Under the pieces are notes generated by a model. The model saw only the letters and a program-made list of their open reading frames with translations, searched no databases and was not told the DNA's origin. 64,000 nt of DNA from Stackebrandtia endophytica (lineage in GTDB: Bacteria; Actinomycetota; Actinomycetes; Mycobacteriales; Micromonosporaceae), in contig NZ_VFOW01000001.1 of NCBI RefSeq assembly GCF_006716355.1, forward strand, positions 4,278,001 to 4,342,000, read 5' to 3'. A program made the position numbers and the translations under genes. Position 1 is the stretch's first letter. Each line of letters begins with the position of its first letter. This document shows, piece after piece, positions 1 through 8,478 of the stretch.

Positions 1-34
1 CGAAATGCCATGGTGGGGTCCTGTCGAGTGGTGG

Positions 35-1363
35 TTACCGCTGTGGCGTGGCCGTTTCCCGTGGCGCTGCTTCTGCGCCGGCGGGGGCGGGTTCCTTCAT
101 GACGATGCCGGTGATCAGCGTGATCAGGCAGGCGCCGATGACGTACAACGAGACCGGCCAGGATTGGCCGTCCGCTGCCGATACCAGGCTCGCCGCGACG
201 AAGGGAGTGGCTCCGGCGAACACGATGGATCCGAGTTCGCGGCTGACGGAGAAGCCGGTGAAACGGTTGCTCGTGGAGAACAGCTCGCTGAGTAGTACGC
301 CCTGCACTCCGAGAATCGTCGGTACGCCGATTCCGATGCCGCCAATCATCGCCGCGATGATCAACGCGTCCTGTCCGGTGTTGATCAGCAGGAAGAAGGG
401 GAACGCGAACAGTGCGGAGATCACGCAGCCCGCGATGAGAATGGGCCGCCTCCCCACCCGGTCGGACAGTGAACCCATCAACGGGACGACGAACATCGCG
501 ATGAACGCCGCGACCGCGACCGACAGCGTGCCGATGGTCCCGGTGATGCCCAGTTCGGTTTTCATATAGGACAGGGAGTACGTCTGGTAGGCGTACGTGG
601 CGGTGAAGGCGCCCGCGACGATTCCGATGACCTTCAGCACGCTGCGCCACTCATACCGGAACATGTCGGCCAGAGGTCGCTTGCTGGTTCCGGCGGTGCG
701 TTCGACCTCTTTGAACTCCGGTGTCTCCTCAAGCCGCATTCGGATGTAGATGCCGACGATGATGACGACGACGCTCAACAGGAACGGAATGCGCCACCCC
801 CAGCTCAGGAACGCCTCTTCGGGCATCATCGAGAACAGGGCGAAGATCGCCGAGGACAACACCGTTCCCGAATAGGTTCCGATGGTGGCGATCGAACCGA
901 AGAGGCCGCGGCGATGCGGTGGCGCGTACTCGGCGGCGAAGATGGTTGCACCGGCCAGTTCGGCACCGGCGCCCATTCCCTGCGCCAGTCGCAAGAGGAC
1001 CAGCAGGATCGGCGCGGCGATACCTATCGTCGCGTATCCGGGCACCAGGCCGATCATTGCGGTGCTGACGCCCATCAACACCAGTGTCGCCACCAGTGCG
1101 GGGCGTCTGCCGTAACGGTCGCCGATGTTGCCGAAGATGACCGAACCGATGGGGCGGGCGGCGAATCCGACCCCGAACGTCGCGAACGACAGCAGGGTCC
1201 CCACCGCCGGGTCACTGTTGGGGAAGAACACCGGGCCGAGCACCAGGGCCGACGCGGTCGCGTAGAGGAAGAAGTCGTACCACTCCAGAGTGGAGCCGAT
1301 GATGGAGGCGGCGACGACACGTCGCAGCGCGCTTTTTTGGGTCGGTTTTTCGGGTGTGTTCAT
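35..1363 (-). CDS. MFS transporter, metabolite:H+ symporter (MHS) type
   Basis: A 442-residue membrane protein with about 12 hydrophobic segments, predicted to import an organic acid or osmolyte with protons. The sequence shows the MFS loop motif GDRYGRRPAL (between TM2 and TM3) and a second copy, SDRVGRRPIL, in the C-terminal half. The N-terminal STLEWYDFFLY and the GAELAGATIFAAEYAPPHRRG stretch are typical of the MHS family (ShiA, ProP, KgtP relatives). The start chosen is ATG at 1363 because the family motif begins soon after it and a GAGG lies about 10 bases upstream; the frame is open further to 1420. The substrate cannot be read from the sequence. It stands alone, with the next gene more than 280 bases upstream. 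Confidence 0.88.
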   Translation of the reverse strand: MNTPEKPTQKSALRRVVAASIIGSTLEWYDFFLYATASALVLGPVFFPNSDPAVGTLLSFATFGVGFAARPIGSVIFGNIGDRYGRRPALVATLVLMGVSTAMIGLVPGYATIGIAAPILLVLLRLAQGMGAGAELAGATIFAAEYAPPHRRGLFGSIATIGTYSGTVLSSAIFALFSMMPEEAFLSWGWRIPFLLSVVVIIVGIYIRMRLEETPEFKEVERTAGTSKRPLADMFRYEWRSVLKVIGIVAGAFTATYAYQTYSLSYMKTELGITGTIGTLSVAVAAFIAMFVVPLMGSLSDRVGRRPILIAGCVISALFAFPFFLLINTGQDALIIAAMIGGIGIGVPTILGVQGVLLSELFSTSNRFTGFSVSRELGSIVFAGATPFVAASLVSAADGQSWPVSLYVIGACLITLITGIVMKEPAPAGAEAAPRETATPQR

Positions 1364-1644
1364 GAGGGGGCCTCGCTGACTGGCCGCTCGGCAGCGCCGA
1401 GATTCAGTGATATGCCTCATGTTCGCTGTTGTCGGGCCGTGGCGCGACTGGTGAAAGTAACAGTCTGGCTGGGGCGGCGAGGTCTTTTATGCCGGTTTCG
1501 GACACTAAGGCACCGAAGACGCCAGACGGGTTCGAATGCCAGTGGGCCGACGGCCGCGTGAGCTCGATTATCGATGAAATCTCACCGTAAGTGAGGTGGG
1601 TCGTGGGGGCCGAATCCGGTGACCCCGGTCGGCCCCCCGTGTGA

Positions 1645-2904
1645 TCAGCCGGCTGACACCGTCGCCTTCGGTGGCGTCGAGTCCACCGCGTCCGGGGACC
1701 GGAACAGGATGGCCGCCGCCGTGGTGGCCACCGCTCCGATCGTCACCAGGCCCAGCCACGGCAGGATCGGGTTGACCGCGTCCAACAGTGCGCCGGTGGC
1801 GATGTTGCCGACGGTGATGCCGATTCCGGCGACGGTCTGATGGATGCCGTAGTGGCTGCCTACGTGACTGTTGCCGGAGAGCGTGACGATGGTGTCCATC
1901 TCGATGGGGAAGGTGAACATGGTCGCCACGGTGATCGTGATGCCGCAGGCGATCACCGCCGCCACCGTCACCACCAGTCGAGCCTCCGCCGCCACGGTCG
2001 CGGCGATCATCGGCAACGTGAATCCGGCGGACATGAGTGCCAGTCCGGTGGTGAGGGTTCGGGCGCGGCTCCAACGTCGTCGATACCAGCCGGTGAGGCG
2101 TACTTGACACAGCACCGTGATCAGGCCGAAGCAGCCGAACATCGCCGCCGTCGCGACGGCGACCTCGGTGGCGTCCAGTCCGGCGCCGCGCAGCGCCAAC
2201 GGCAGCGCGAGGTAGACCTGAAAGGACAGTAGGTAGGCGGCGGACATCACGATCGCGAAGGACATGAATCGACGGTTGGACAGTGCCTGTCGCCAGCCGG
2301 CGGTGATGGGGTCGCGTTTGGCTTCGGCGGCTTGTCGGTGTGGCAGTGCGCGCAGTTGGGCGATGGTCAGCAGCGCGAACACCGTCGCCGCGGTCAGGGA
2401 GGTCGCCCGGAAGTCCCACAGTGTCAACGCGAGTCCGATGACGGGGCCGGTGAGGGTGCCGGTCTGGTAGAACACGTTGAAACATGCGAACGCCTCGACG
2501 CGTCGCTCGCCCGCCTCGGCGGCCAGATAGGTGCGCACCGCCGGGTTGAAGAGGGCACCGGCCGCGCCGGTGGCGGCGGCTCCGATCAGTAGGCCGGGCA
2601 CCGAGTCGACCAGTCCGAGGCTTGCGAAGCCGACGGTGCGCAGGACGCATCCGGCCACGATCAACGGTTTCGCACCGTACCGGTCGGAGAGTGCGCCGCC
2701 GACGGCGAACATGCCCTGTTGGCTGAGGTTCCGAGCCCCCAACACCAGCCCGATCAGGCCGCCGGCGAGGCCGAGCCCGGATGACAGGTGTTCGGCCAGA
2801 AACGGCATGAGCATGTAGAACCCGGCGTTGATCCCGTACTGGTTGAGCATCAACAGACGCGCGGGCCGACTGAAGGACCGGTAGGCGCGCAGTGTGGCGA
2901 TCAT
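1645..2904 (-). CDS. MFS transporter coupled to a CysK2-like synthase
   Basis: A 419-residue, 12-TM major facilitator protein, starting [20 protein letters not shown]. The loop after TM2 reads [13 protein letters not shown], a good MFS signature. The ATG at 2904 overlaps the TGA of the upstream PLP-enzyme gene (ATGA, 2901-2904), so the two are probably translationally coupled. In Mycobacterium tuberculosis the S-sulfocysteine synthase gene cysK2 (Rv0848) is followed by an MFS gene (Rv0849). The same arrangement here suggests that this transporter handles the synthase product or a derivative. That role is inference; membership in MFS is clear. Confidence 0.85.
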   Translation of the reverse strand: MIATLRAYRSFSRPARLLMLNQYGINAGFYMLMPFLAEHLSSGLGLAGGLIGLVLGARNLSQQGMFAVGGALSDRYGAKPLIVAGCVLRTVGFASLGLVDSVPGLLIGAAATGAAGALFNPAVRTYLAAEAGERRVEAFACFNVFYQTGTLTGPVIGLALTLWDFRATSLTAATVFALLTIAQLRALPHRQAAEAKRDPITAGWRQALSNRRFMSFAIVMSAAYLLSFQVYLALPLALRGAGLDATEVAVATAAMFGCFGLITVLCQVRLTGWYRRRWSRARTLTTGLALMSAGFTLPMIAATVAAEARLVVTVAAVIACGITITVATMFTFPIEMDTIVTLSGNSHVGSHYGIHQTVAGIGITVGNIATGALLDAVNPILPWLGLVTIGAVATTAAAILFRSPDAVDSTPPKATVSAG

Positions 2905-4004
2905 GCGGTCAGACTCCCCTCGACCGACATGGGGTCGGTGATGCGGGTGGTGCGGCTCCACCGGGTGACCTCATGGGGTTCGGTGACATACTCCGGTTCG
3001 TCTGGCATGGACTGTCCTATTAGGTTGTTCGTGTAGCAGTAGTCGTCGTTGAACACCGTGTCGGCGTATCGGGCGGGGCCGTCGCAGAACACGGCCGCGA
3101 TCCGGGTGCCGATCGGTGAGGTTCGCGCCAGCCAGCCTGCCACCACGCAGACCGCGCCGACACTCCAACCGCCGGTGGTGTACCGATGGCGGGCGAGGCG
3201 ACGGCACGCGGTGACCGCCAGATCGGGGGTGACCCAGTGGACTTCGCTGAACGCGGGGTAGTCGACGTTTCGCGGGTGGATGCTCGATCCGAGCCCGCGC
3301 ATCAATCGGGTCGCGGCTGGTTGCCCGAATATGGTGGAGCCGACCGAGTCGACGCCGACCAGGCGAGCGGTGGGGCAGCGCCGGTTGAGTTCGGCGAACG
3401 CCCCCGCCGAGTGGCCGCCGGTACCCACGGCGCACACCAAGATGTCCACGGTTCCCAACTGGGCGACCAGTTCGGCGCCGAGGTCGGCGTATCCGCCGGC
3501 GATGTCGGGGTTGTGGTACTGGTCGGGGCACCACGATCCGGGGTGCCGGGCGAGGAGTTCGGTGACGGTGTCGCGGCGAGCCTGTTGCCAGCCGCCGATC
3601 GGATGCGGTTCGGGCACCACGATCACGGTGGCGCCGTAGGCGGCCAGCATCGAGCGCATCATGGGTTCCAGCCCCGGGTCGGTCACCACGGTGACCGGGT
3701 GTCCGAATTGGGTGCCGGCCAAGGCCAGTCCCAAACCAAAGGTGCCCGATGTGGACTCGATGATCGGTGCGTCCGGTGCCAGTTCGCCTCGTCGGCGGGC
3801 CTCGGCGACCACGTGGAGTGCCGCGCGGTCCTTGATGCCGCCCGGGTTGTTGCCCTCAAGTTTGGCCCAGAAGCCTCGCTCACCCGAGGCGAACGGTTCC
3901 GACACCCACAGCACCGGAGTGTTGCCGACGAGTTCGACGGGTGAGCGACACGACGAGCCGGGCAACGGGCGGTTCAGGGCAGGGTTGATGTGAACTATGG
4001 ACAC
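2901..4004 (-). CDS. cysK2: PLP-dependent cysteine synthase family protein, CysK2-like
   Basis: A 367-residue fold-type II PLP enzyme. Visible motifs are [10 protein letters not shown] near the N-terminus, the Schiff-base lysine in [12 protein letters not shown], the substrate-binding loop [11 protein letters not shown], and the glycine-rich PLP-phosphate loop [10 protein letters not shown]. Members use O-acetylserine or O-phosphoserine and a sulfur nucleophile. M. tuberculosis CysK2 (about 372 aa) makes S-sulfocysteine from O-phosphoserine and thiosulfate, and it too is followed by an MFS gene. I assign CysK2-like from that context and the length. GTG at 4004 was chosen because GAGGGA lies 7-8 bases upstream; an ATG at 4085 in the same frame has no such site. 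A Dap/siderophore-type SbnA role is the main alternative. Confidence 0.75.
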   Translation of the reverse strand: MSIVHINPALNRPLPGSSCRSPVELVGNTPVLWVSEPFASGERGFWAKLEGNNPGGIKDRAALHVVAEARRRGELAPDAPIIESTSGTFGLGLALAGTQFGHPVTVVTDPGLEPMMRSMLAAYGATVIVVPEPHPIGGWQQARRDTVTELLARHPGSWCPDQYHNPDIAGGYADLGAELVAQLGTVDILVCAVGTGGHSAGAFAELNRRCPTARLVGVDSVGSTIFGQPAATRLMRGLGSSIHPRNVDYPAFSEVHWVTPDLAVTACRRLARHRYTTGGWSVGAVCVVAGWLARTSPIGTRIAAVFCDGPARYADTVFNDDYCYTNNLIGQSMPDEPEYVTEPHEVTRWSRTTRITDPMSVEGSLTA

Positions 4005-4098
4005 GGTTGATTCCCTCACTGGAAGATGAAGACGTTGTGCCGCAGGAAAATACGCGGCAGGACACAGTGGATGGCACATGGTCATGTGCCGGTGGAAT

Positions 4099-4479
4099 CT
4101 AAATTCGCCACACGCAGTTGAACAGCCGACCGTCGATGCCGGTGGCGGTCGATCGGGTTCCGGGATCCGTCGACGCGACGGCGGAACGGTCCGTGACCAC
4201 CGGTGGTAGCAGTCGGTCGTCGACGGGGGACGGCGCCGGGGTCGTCGGTGCGGGTTGTTCGGCCCGGCAGTGTTCCTGATGGTGGGTCAGCGGCGGGCAG
4301 TGTGGCCGGGTGTCGACCCTGACGGTTTCGGCGGTGGTGTCGATGACGTGTGGGTGGCTGGACAGTCCGCCGAACAGCAACGCCAGAACCGCGGTCAGGC
4401 CGACCGCGATGGCATAACGACGCCGGGTGGCGGAATCGCCTCGCCCCGTTAGCCACACGTGGACACTATATCCGCACAT
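4099..4479 (-). CDS. small membrane-anchored hypothetical protein
   Basis: About 126 residues. A single hydrophobic segment ([21 protein letters not shown]) follows a short basic N-terminus, then a proline/threonine-rich extracytoplasmic tail. The tail has three cysteines (in [13 protein letters not shown] and FNCVWRI). No family was recognised. The start is uncertain: ATG at 4479 is used, with an in-frame TTG at 4488 and GTG at 4458 also possible. It ends 94 bases before the CysK2-like start on the same strand, so it may be cotranscribed with that pair. It could be a spurious frame, but the signal-anchor plus tail layout favours a real gene. Confidence 0.45.
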   Translation of the reverse strand: MCGYSVHVWLTGRGDSATRRRYAIAVGLTAVLALLFGGLSSHPHVIDTTAETVRVDTRPHCPPLTHHQEHCRAEQPAPTTPAPSPVDDRLLPPVVTDRSAVASTDPGTRSTATGIDGRLFNCVWRI

Positions 4480-4573
4480 AGCGGACAATCCATCGCAAGG
4501 CGGTGGAGTGTCTTCGATTCCGCTGGTGTGGCGGCGATCCGCTTATGGAGGTGTGCCACCTTGTGGGGTGATG

Positions 4574-4669
4574 TGGCGGAGGCGTACGGGAATCGAACCC
4601 GCCCAGCCGAGAGACTCGACCACATCGGTTTTGAAGACCGTGAAGGCCACCAGGCACCTGCCCGCCTCC
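4574..4669 (-). tRNA. selC: tRNA-Sec (UCA anticodon)
   Basis: Read on the minus strand, the sequence starts GGAGGCGGGC and ends CGCCTCCG plus an encoded CCA (4574-4576). The acceptor arms pair GGAGGCG with CGCCTCC. The anticodon loop CUUCAAA carries UCA (4634-4632), there is a long variable arm, and the T arm reads GCGGG-TTCGATT-CCCGT. At 96 bases with UCA it is the selenocysteine-inserting tRNA, charged with serine, converted by SelA and delivered by SelB. It is divergent from selD, whose start lies 20 bases beyond its 5' end. The long open frame that crosses it on the plus strand is not coding before 4690. Confidence 0.96.
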
Positions 4670-4689
4670 GAGAAGCTGGAGTGTATTTC

Positions 4690-5709
4690 ATGATCGACCC
4701 CGTTATCGAGCGTCCCCGCCTGACCCGGTACGCCCGTGGTGGTGGTTGTGCCTGCAAGATTCCGCCGGGGGAGTTGGAGCAGCTGGTGGCGCAGGTGTCG
4801 AATCGTGTCGGGCCCGCCGTCGATCCGGTCGCGCCCCTGCTGGTCGGTCTCGACGGTGGAGGTGATGACGCGGCGGTCGTCGAGTTGGATGAGCAACGGG
4901 CGTTGGTGACCACCGCCGACTTCTTCTCCCCGGTGGTCGACGACCCCTACGACTGGGGTCGGATCGCCGCCGCGAACGCGCTGTCCGATGTGTACGCGAT
5001 GGGTGGGCGTCCGTTGACGGCGGTGAACCTGCTGGGTTGGCCGCGTGAGTCGCTGCCGATGGAGTTGGCCGCCGAGGTGCTGGCCGGTGGGGCGTCAGTC
5101 GCCCACTCGGCCGGATGTCACGTGGCGGGTGGGCACAGCGTCGACGACGCCGAACCGAAGTACGGGATGTCGGTCGTGGGGTTGGTCGATCCGCATCGAA
5201 TGCTGCGCGCCGATGCCGCAAAGCCCGGCCTGCCGTTGACGCTGACCAAGCCACTGGGCATCGGGGTGCTGAACACGATGCACAAGGCCACCGGGGTGGT
5301 GTTCGCCGAGGCCGTCGACACGATGGCGACGCTGAACCGTGACGCCTCGGCCGCCGCAGTGGCCACCGGAGTCCGTGCCGCGACCGATGTCACCGGATTC
5401 GGGTTGCTGGGGCACCTGCACAAGTTGGCCCGCGCCTCCGAGGTGACCGCGGTGATCGACCGGTCGGCGGTTCCGTTCCTCGACGACGCCCGGGCCGCCG
5501 CCGAGGACGGCCATGTCAGCGGTGGGTCGCGGCGCAACCTGGAGTGGGTCACACCGCACGTCGACTTCGGTGGGACCGGCGAGCTGGACCGGTTGCTGTT
5601 GGCCGATGCCCAGACCTCCGGTGGACTGCTGGTGGTGGGGGAGTTGCCGGGGTACCCCATCATCGGAGAGACCACCGGGTTCAGTGGGCATTCGATCATC
5701 ATCCGATAA
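4690..5709 (+). CDS. selD: Selenophosphate synthetase SelD (selenide, water dikinase)
   Basis: A 339-residue enzyme making selenophosphate from selenide and ATP. Near the N-terminus ARGGGCACKIPP aligns with the E. coli GAGCGCK loop, so Cys20 and Lys23 are the expected catalytic pair (Cys, not Sec, here). The ATP-binding region has VGLDGGGDDAAVVEL, and the middle part has NALSDVYAMGG and GGHSVDDAEPKYGMSVVG. The ATG at 4690 is preceded by GGAG about 10 bases upstream and gives the usual family length; the frame is open upstream, but that part would run through tRNA-Sec. Its product feeds SelA, encoded about 6 kb downstream at the far side of the enclosed operon. Confidence 0.96.
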   Translation: MIDPVIERPRLTRYARGGGCACKIPPGELEQLVAQVSNRVGPAVDPVAPLLVGLDGGGDDAAVVELDEQRALVTTADFFSPVVDDPYDWGRIAAANALSDVYAMGGRPLTAVNLLGWPRESLPMELAAEVLAGGASVAHSAGCHVAGGHSVDDAEPKYGMSVVGLVDPHRMLRADAAKPGLPLTLTKPLGIGVLNTMHKATGVVFAEAVDTMATLNRDASAAAVATGVRAATDVTGFGLLGHLHKLARASEVTAVIDRSAVPFLDDARAAAEDGHVSGGSRRNLEWVTPHVDFGGTGELDRLLLADAQTSGGLLVVGELPGYPIIGETTGFSGHSIIIR

Positions 5710-5731
5710 AGCGCTTACATATTTACATGTA

Positions 5732-5761
5732 TTGACACTGAAACGTACCGGTTGGTAGCCT
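5732..5761 (+). promoter_or_regulatory. Putative promoter of the 5825-9206 operon
   Basis: TTGACA (5732-5737) and TAGCCT (5756-5761) are separated by 18 bases, in the 115-base gap after selD. The first base downstream would lie about 57 bases before the ATG of the operon's first gene. The -10 box is imperfect, so this is only a candidate. Confidence 0.45.
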
Positions 5762-5824
5762 GCCCGCAGTTCGACGTTATGCCTCACCGCTCGCAATGCC
5801 CGCGAACGACCGAAAGAACTCGAC

Positions 5825-6532
5825 ATGGTCACCTCCACAGTGACCCATCGTGCACTCGATGGCGTCACCTATGCCCTCAGCACCGACCTCGACCTTAGTA
5901 AGCCGGCGACCTCGGTGGCCGACGTCGTCGTGGGCGGTCGACTGCACGAATGGACGATGGGTATCGATCAACTCGGCGACGATGTCGCCGATGCCCTCGG
6001 TCTCAACGGGTTCGACTCCGAACTGTCCTATGAGGGTGGTCTGCTGCGGACCGCCGTCTCCACGGAGTACGACCCGCAGACCGAACTGGTCGAGCACCCA
6101 CTGCTGGTCGTATGGCAGGCGCGCCGATACAGCATCGTCACCCGCCTCTACCACGCCTCCGTCGCCGACGCCCTGTCCCAACTGCGGGCGCTGCGGCCCG
6201 AGGAGACCGACGCCGGTATCGCCTTCTCCCCCGACGTCTCGGCCGGAGCCGCGTTCGCCGGCCCGGCCACCGTCATCAAGGAGGTCCCAGGTCTCGGTCT
6301 GCTGGAGATGACCGCCCCCACCGACGAGCAGACCGCGCAACTGCCGCCCTGGAAGGGCGTTCCCGTCGTCGACGGCGAGCTATACCGCGACAACCTCGCC
6401 GACGGCAGCCCGTTCTTCGTCATGTCGACCCCACAGGTGTGGGCGACACTGGTTCCGTTGCGCGACACCGACGTCAACGCGGTTCCCGATCTCGCCGCGC
6501 AGCTGGCGCTGCGCGTCGTCGAAGACGACTGA
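5825..6532 (+). CDS. Hypothetical protein, first gene of the Mau-like operon
   Basis: 235 residues, no signal peptide or membrane segment, acidic, predicted cytosolic. I do not recognise a family. It begins MVTSTVTHRALDGVTYALST and ends in a stretch rich in V, A and D. It contains no cysteine, unlike its neighbours. One base separates its TGA from the ATG of the MauE-like gene. It occupies the place that a substrate-specific or regulatory subunit would take in a mau cluster, but it is far too short for, and unlike, the beta-propeller heavy chain MauB. Function unknown; cotranscription with the four downstream genes is very likely from spacing. Confidence 0.8.
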   Translation: MVTSTVTHRALDGVTYALSTDLDLSKPATSVADVVVGGRLHEWTMGIDQLGDDVADALGLNGFDSELSYEGGLLRTAVSTEYDPQTELVEHPLLVVWQARRYSIVTRLYHASVADALSQLRALRPEETDAGIAFSPDVSAGAAFAGPATVIKEVPGLGLLEMTAPTDEQTAQLPPWKGVPVVDGELYRDNLADGSPFFVMSTPQVWATLVPLRDTDVNAVPDLAAQLALRVVEDD

Positions 6533-6533
6533 C

Positions 6534-7082
6534 ATGGCCGATTTCCTCGGAATGTGGGCGACGATCATCGCCGTCGGTGCGGCGGCGATCGGTGTGATCG
6601 TTCACGTGCGATCGCCCCGCGAGTTGCCCGACGCGCTGGCCGCGCACGCCGTCCTGCCGACGGCGCTGGTGCGCCCGGTCGCGACGATGGTCGCCATCGC
6701 CGAGGTCGGCCTCGCCGTCACCGTGGTCATGGCGTCGATCCTCGGATCGAACCCGGTCGCAGTCGTCGCGTTGGTGGCATTGGCGGTGCTGTTCGCCGGA
6801 TACGCCGGCTACCTGCACCGCGTCGCCTCCACTGGCCGATCCGTCCCGTGTGGATGTTCGCTGAGTCGAGAACCGGTGACCGGATGGACGGTCGTCCGCG
6901 CCGCGTCCTTCGCGCTCGCGGCGGCCATCGGTGCGGCGGCCACCCCGATCGCCACCCTCCCCGGTGATCCGGCCTCCTGGACGATCGTCGTCCCGGCCGC
7001 GGCCGCCACCCTCATACTATTGTGGACGCTTCCCGCGGCGATGCGTCAATTCGACCCCCGAGGTGCCCGATGGACTTCATGA
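6534..7082 (+). CDS. MauE-like membrane protein (DoxX/MauE redox family)
   Basis: 182 residues with four hydrophobic segments. After the third comes RSVPCGCSLSR, a CxC pair at residues 106 and 108 of the kind seen in MauE/DoxX-type redox membrane proteins. In methylamine dehydrogenase clusters MauE works with the thioredoxin-like MauD to form the six disulfides of the light chain. Here the next gene is a MauD-like thioredoxin and the one after it a 12-cysteine exported protein, so the same role is inferred. It starts one base after the preceding stop and its end overlaps the start of the thioredoxin gene. Confidence 0.78.
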   Translation: MADFLGMWATIIAVGAAAIGVIVHVRSPRELPDALAAHAVLPTALVRPVATMVAIAEVGLAVTVVMASILGSNPVAVVALVALAVLFAGYAGYLHRVASTGRSVPCGCSLSREPVTGWTVVRAASFALAAAIGAAATPIATLPGDPASWTIVVPAAAATLILLWTLPAAMRQFDPRGARWTS

Positions 7083-7561
7083 CCAGTGCACTCATCGTCT
7101 CGTGGCTGGCGATCCTGGTGCTGGCGCTCGTCGTCTCCGGACTGATCCGCCAGGTGCACCAGCTGTCGAAGTCGATGTCGGTGTCGCCGACCCGCGTCGG
7201 CCTGCAACCCGGTGCGGCCGCACCGGGCGCCCGCGACCTGATCGGCGCCGGCGGCGGCGTCCTGCTGTTCGTCAGCCCCGGTTGCCGCAGCTGCGTCGAG
7301 GCCCTCGACGAGGCCGCGACCTGGCACGCCGACACCGGCGGTGAGATCCTCGCGGTCTCGGCCACCGCCGTTCCCGACACCACCGTCCCGGCCGTACCCG
7401 ATCGGCCCGACCTGTTCGAACGCTACGACGCGATCGCGACGCCCTTCGCGGTCGTCATCGACGCCGACGGCACCGTCGTGCGTTCGGAACCGGTCGGTTC
7501 CCGCACCGCCGTCCGTGACGTCCTGGCGTCCGCCCCGAAACCAGCAAGGAGTGCCCAATGA
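7070..7561 (+). CDS. MauD/TlpA-like membrane-anchored thioredoxin
   Basis: 163 residues. Residues 5-25 form an N-terminal signal anchor (MTSALIVSWLAILVLALVVSG), followed by a thioredoxin fold facing outside. The active site is SPGCRSC (Cys72, Cys75), and the cis-proline loop is ATPFAVVID. It probably oxidises or isomerises thiols of exported partners, as MauD does for the methylamine dehydrogenase light chain. ATG at 7070 follows GAGGTG with a 4-base gap; ATG at 7079 would give a 4-base ATGA overlap with mauE instead. Its stop overlaps the next start (ATGA, 7558-7561). Confidence 0.8.
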   Translation: MDFMTSALIVSWLAILVLALVVSGLIRQVHQLSKSMSVSPTRVGLQPGAAAPGARDLIGAGGGVLLFVSPGCRSCVEALDEAATWHADTGGEILAVSATAVPDTTVPAVPDRPDLFERYDAIATPFAVVIDADGTVVRSEPVGSRTAVRDVLASAPKPARSAQ

Positions 7562-8478
7562 CCGCTGTGGACCGAGTCCCCATGCTGCGAGGATCAGGCA
7601 CCGCGCCCAAGCGACGCGTCCCGACCGCGCGCAACGGAATCACCTACGCGTTGCCGCGCCGACGCCTGTTCCAGGCCGCGACGGTAGCCGGATTCTCCGT
7701 GATGAGCGTGTTCCCGGCCGCCCGGGCCGCCTACGCCGACGGCTACGACATCTACGAGGGCCCCTGCCCCTCCTACGCCGCCGACCACGACTGCTCGCCC
7801 GGCTGCGGCCCCAGCACGATCTTCGCCGCGTCCTGTGAGACCGACGGCCCCTACGTCGGATTCCACCGCAACGACGGCGTCACCTGGACGTTGCGCCCCA
7901 ACCAGTGTTACTCCGGGACATACGACGGCTGGCTCTGGAAGTACGCCGGCGCCTGCGGTGCATGTGCGTGCAGTGTGGAGCGTCGCTGCCACGACGGATA
8001 CCGCGACACCGGGTCCGGTTGGGTGCGTTCCATCTGCCGCTGGAACACCGACTGCGGCTGCGCCGGCACCGTCGCCTGGCCGACGGTGCGCGAAGGCGAC
8101 CGCGACGCCAACGTGCACTCGGCTCAACACCTGCTCGTTCACACCGGCGCCGACATCGAGGCCGACGGCATCTTCGGGCCGCTGACCGAATCGGCGGTCC
8201 GGGCCTTCCAACGCGCCTCCAACATTCCGCAGACCGGAACCGTCAACGCCCGCACCTGGGCCGCCCTCGTGGTGGTCACCCGACGCGGCGACCGGGGAGA
8301 ACCGGTCAACGCCGTACAACGCCAACTGAACAAGCACGGTCACAAGCTGACCGTCGACGGACAATTCGGACCGATGAGTGAGGAAGCGACCCGGGACTTC
8401 CAGCGGCAGAACGGATTGACCGTCGACGGGATCGTGGGACAGAACACCTGGCGAACCCTCACCGGCGGGGCCGCGTGA
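7558..8478 (+). CDS. Tat-exported 12-cysteine protein with two peptidoglycan-binding domains
   Basis: 306 residues. A Tat-like signal (PRRRLFQAATVAGFSV, then APAARA/AYA-type cleavage region near residue 60) precedes a Cys-rich domain (about 65-170) with exactly 12 cysteines at 70, 79, 83, 93, 117, 133, 136, 138, 144, 160, 166 and 168. Two PG_binding_1 repeats follow (about 180-245 and 247-303, each with DGxFGP/Q and RxFQ). The methylamine dehydrogenase light chain also has 12 cysteines in six disulfides, Tat-type export, and dependence on MauE/MauD. The CY...DG...Y..CG pattern around residue 117 resembles it. Whether a TTQ cofactor forms is unknown; Trp110, Trp125, Trp155 and Trp162 are candidates. 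The product is probably cell-wall bound. Confidence 0.75.
   Translation: MTAVDRVPMLRGSGTAPKRRVPTARNGITYALPRRRLFQAATVAGFSVMSVFPAARAAYADGYDIYEGPCPSYAADHDCSPGCGPSTIFAASCETDGPYVGFHRNDGVTWTLRPNQCYSGTYDGWLWKYAGACGACACSVERRCHDGYRDTGSGWVRSICRWNTDCGCAGTVAWPTVREGDRDANVHSAQHLLVHTGADIEADGIFGPLTESAVRAFQRASNIPQTGTVNARTWAALVVVTRRGDRGEPVNAVQRQLNKHGHKLTVDGQFGPMSEEATRDFQRQNGLTVDGIVGQNTWRTLTGGAA

Noticed and set aside
4459-4689. Upstream part of the long selD frame
   Set aside because: It runs antisense through tRNA-Sec and has no start signal; selD begins at 4690.
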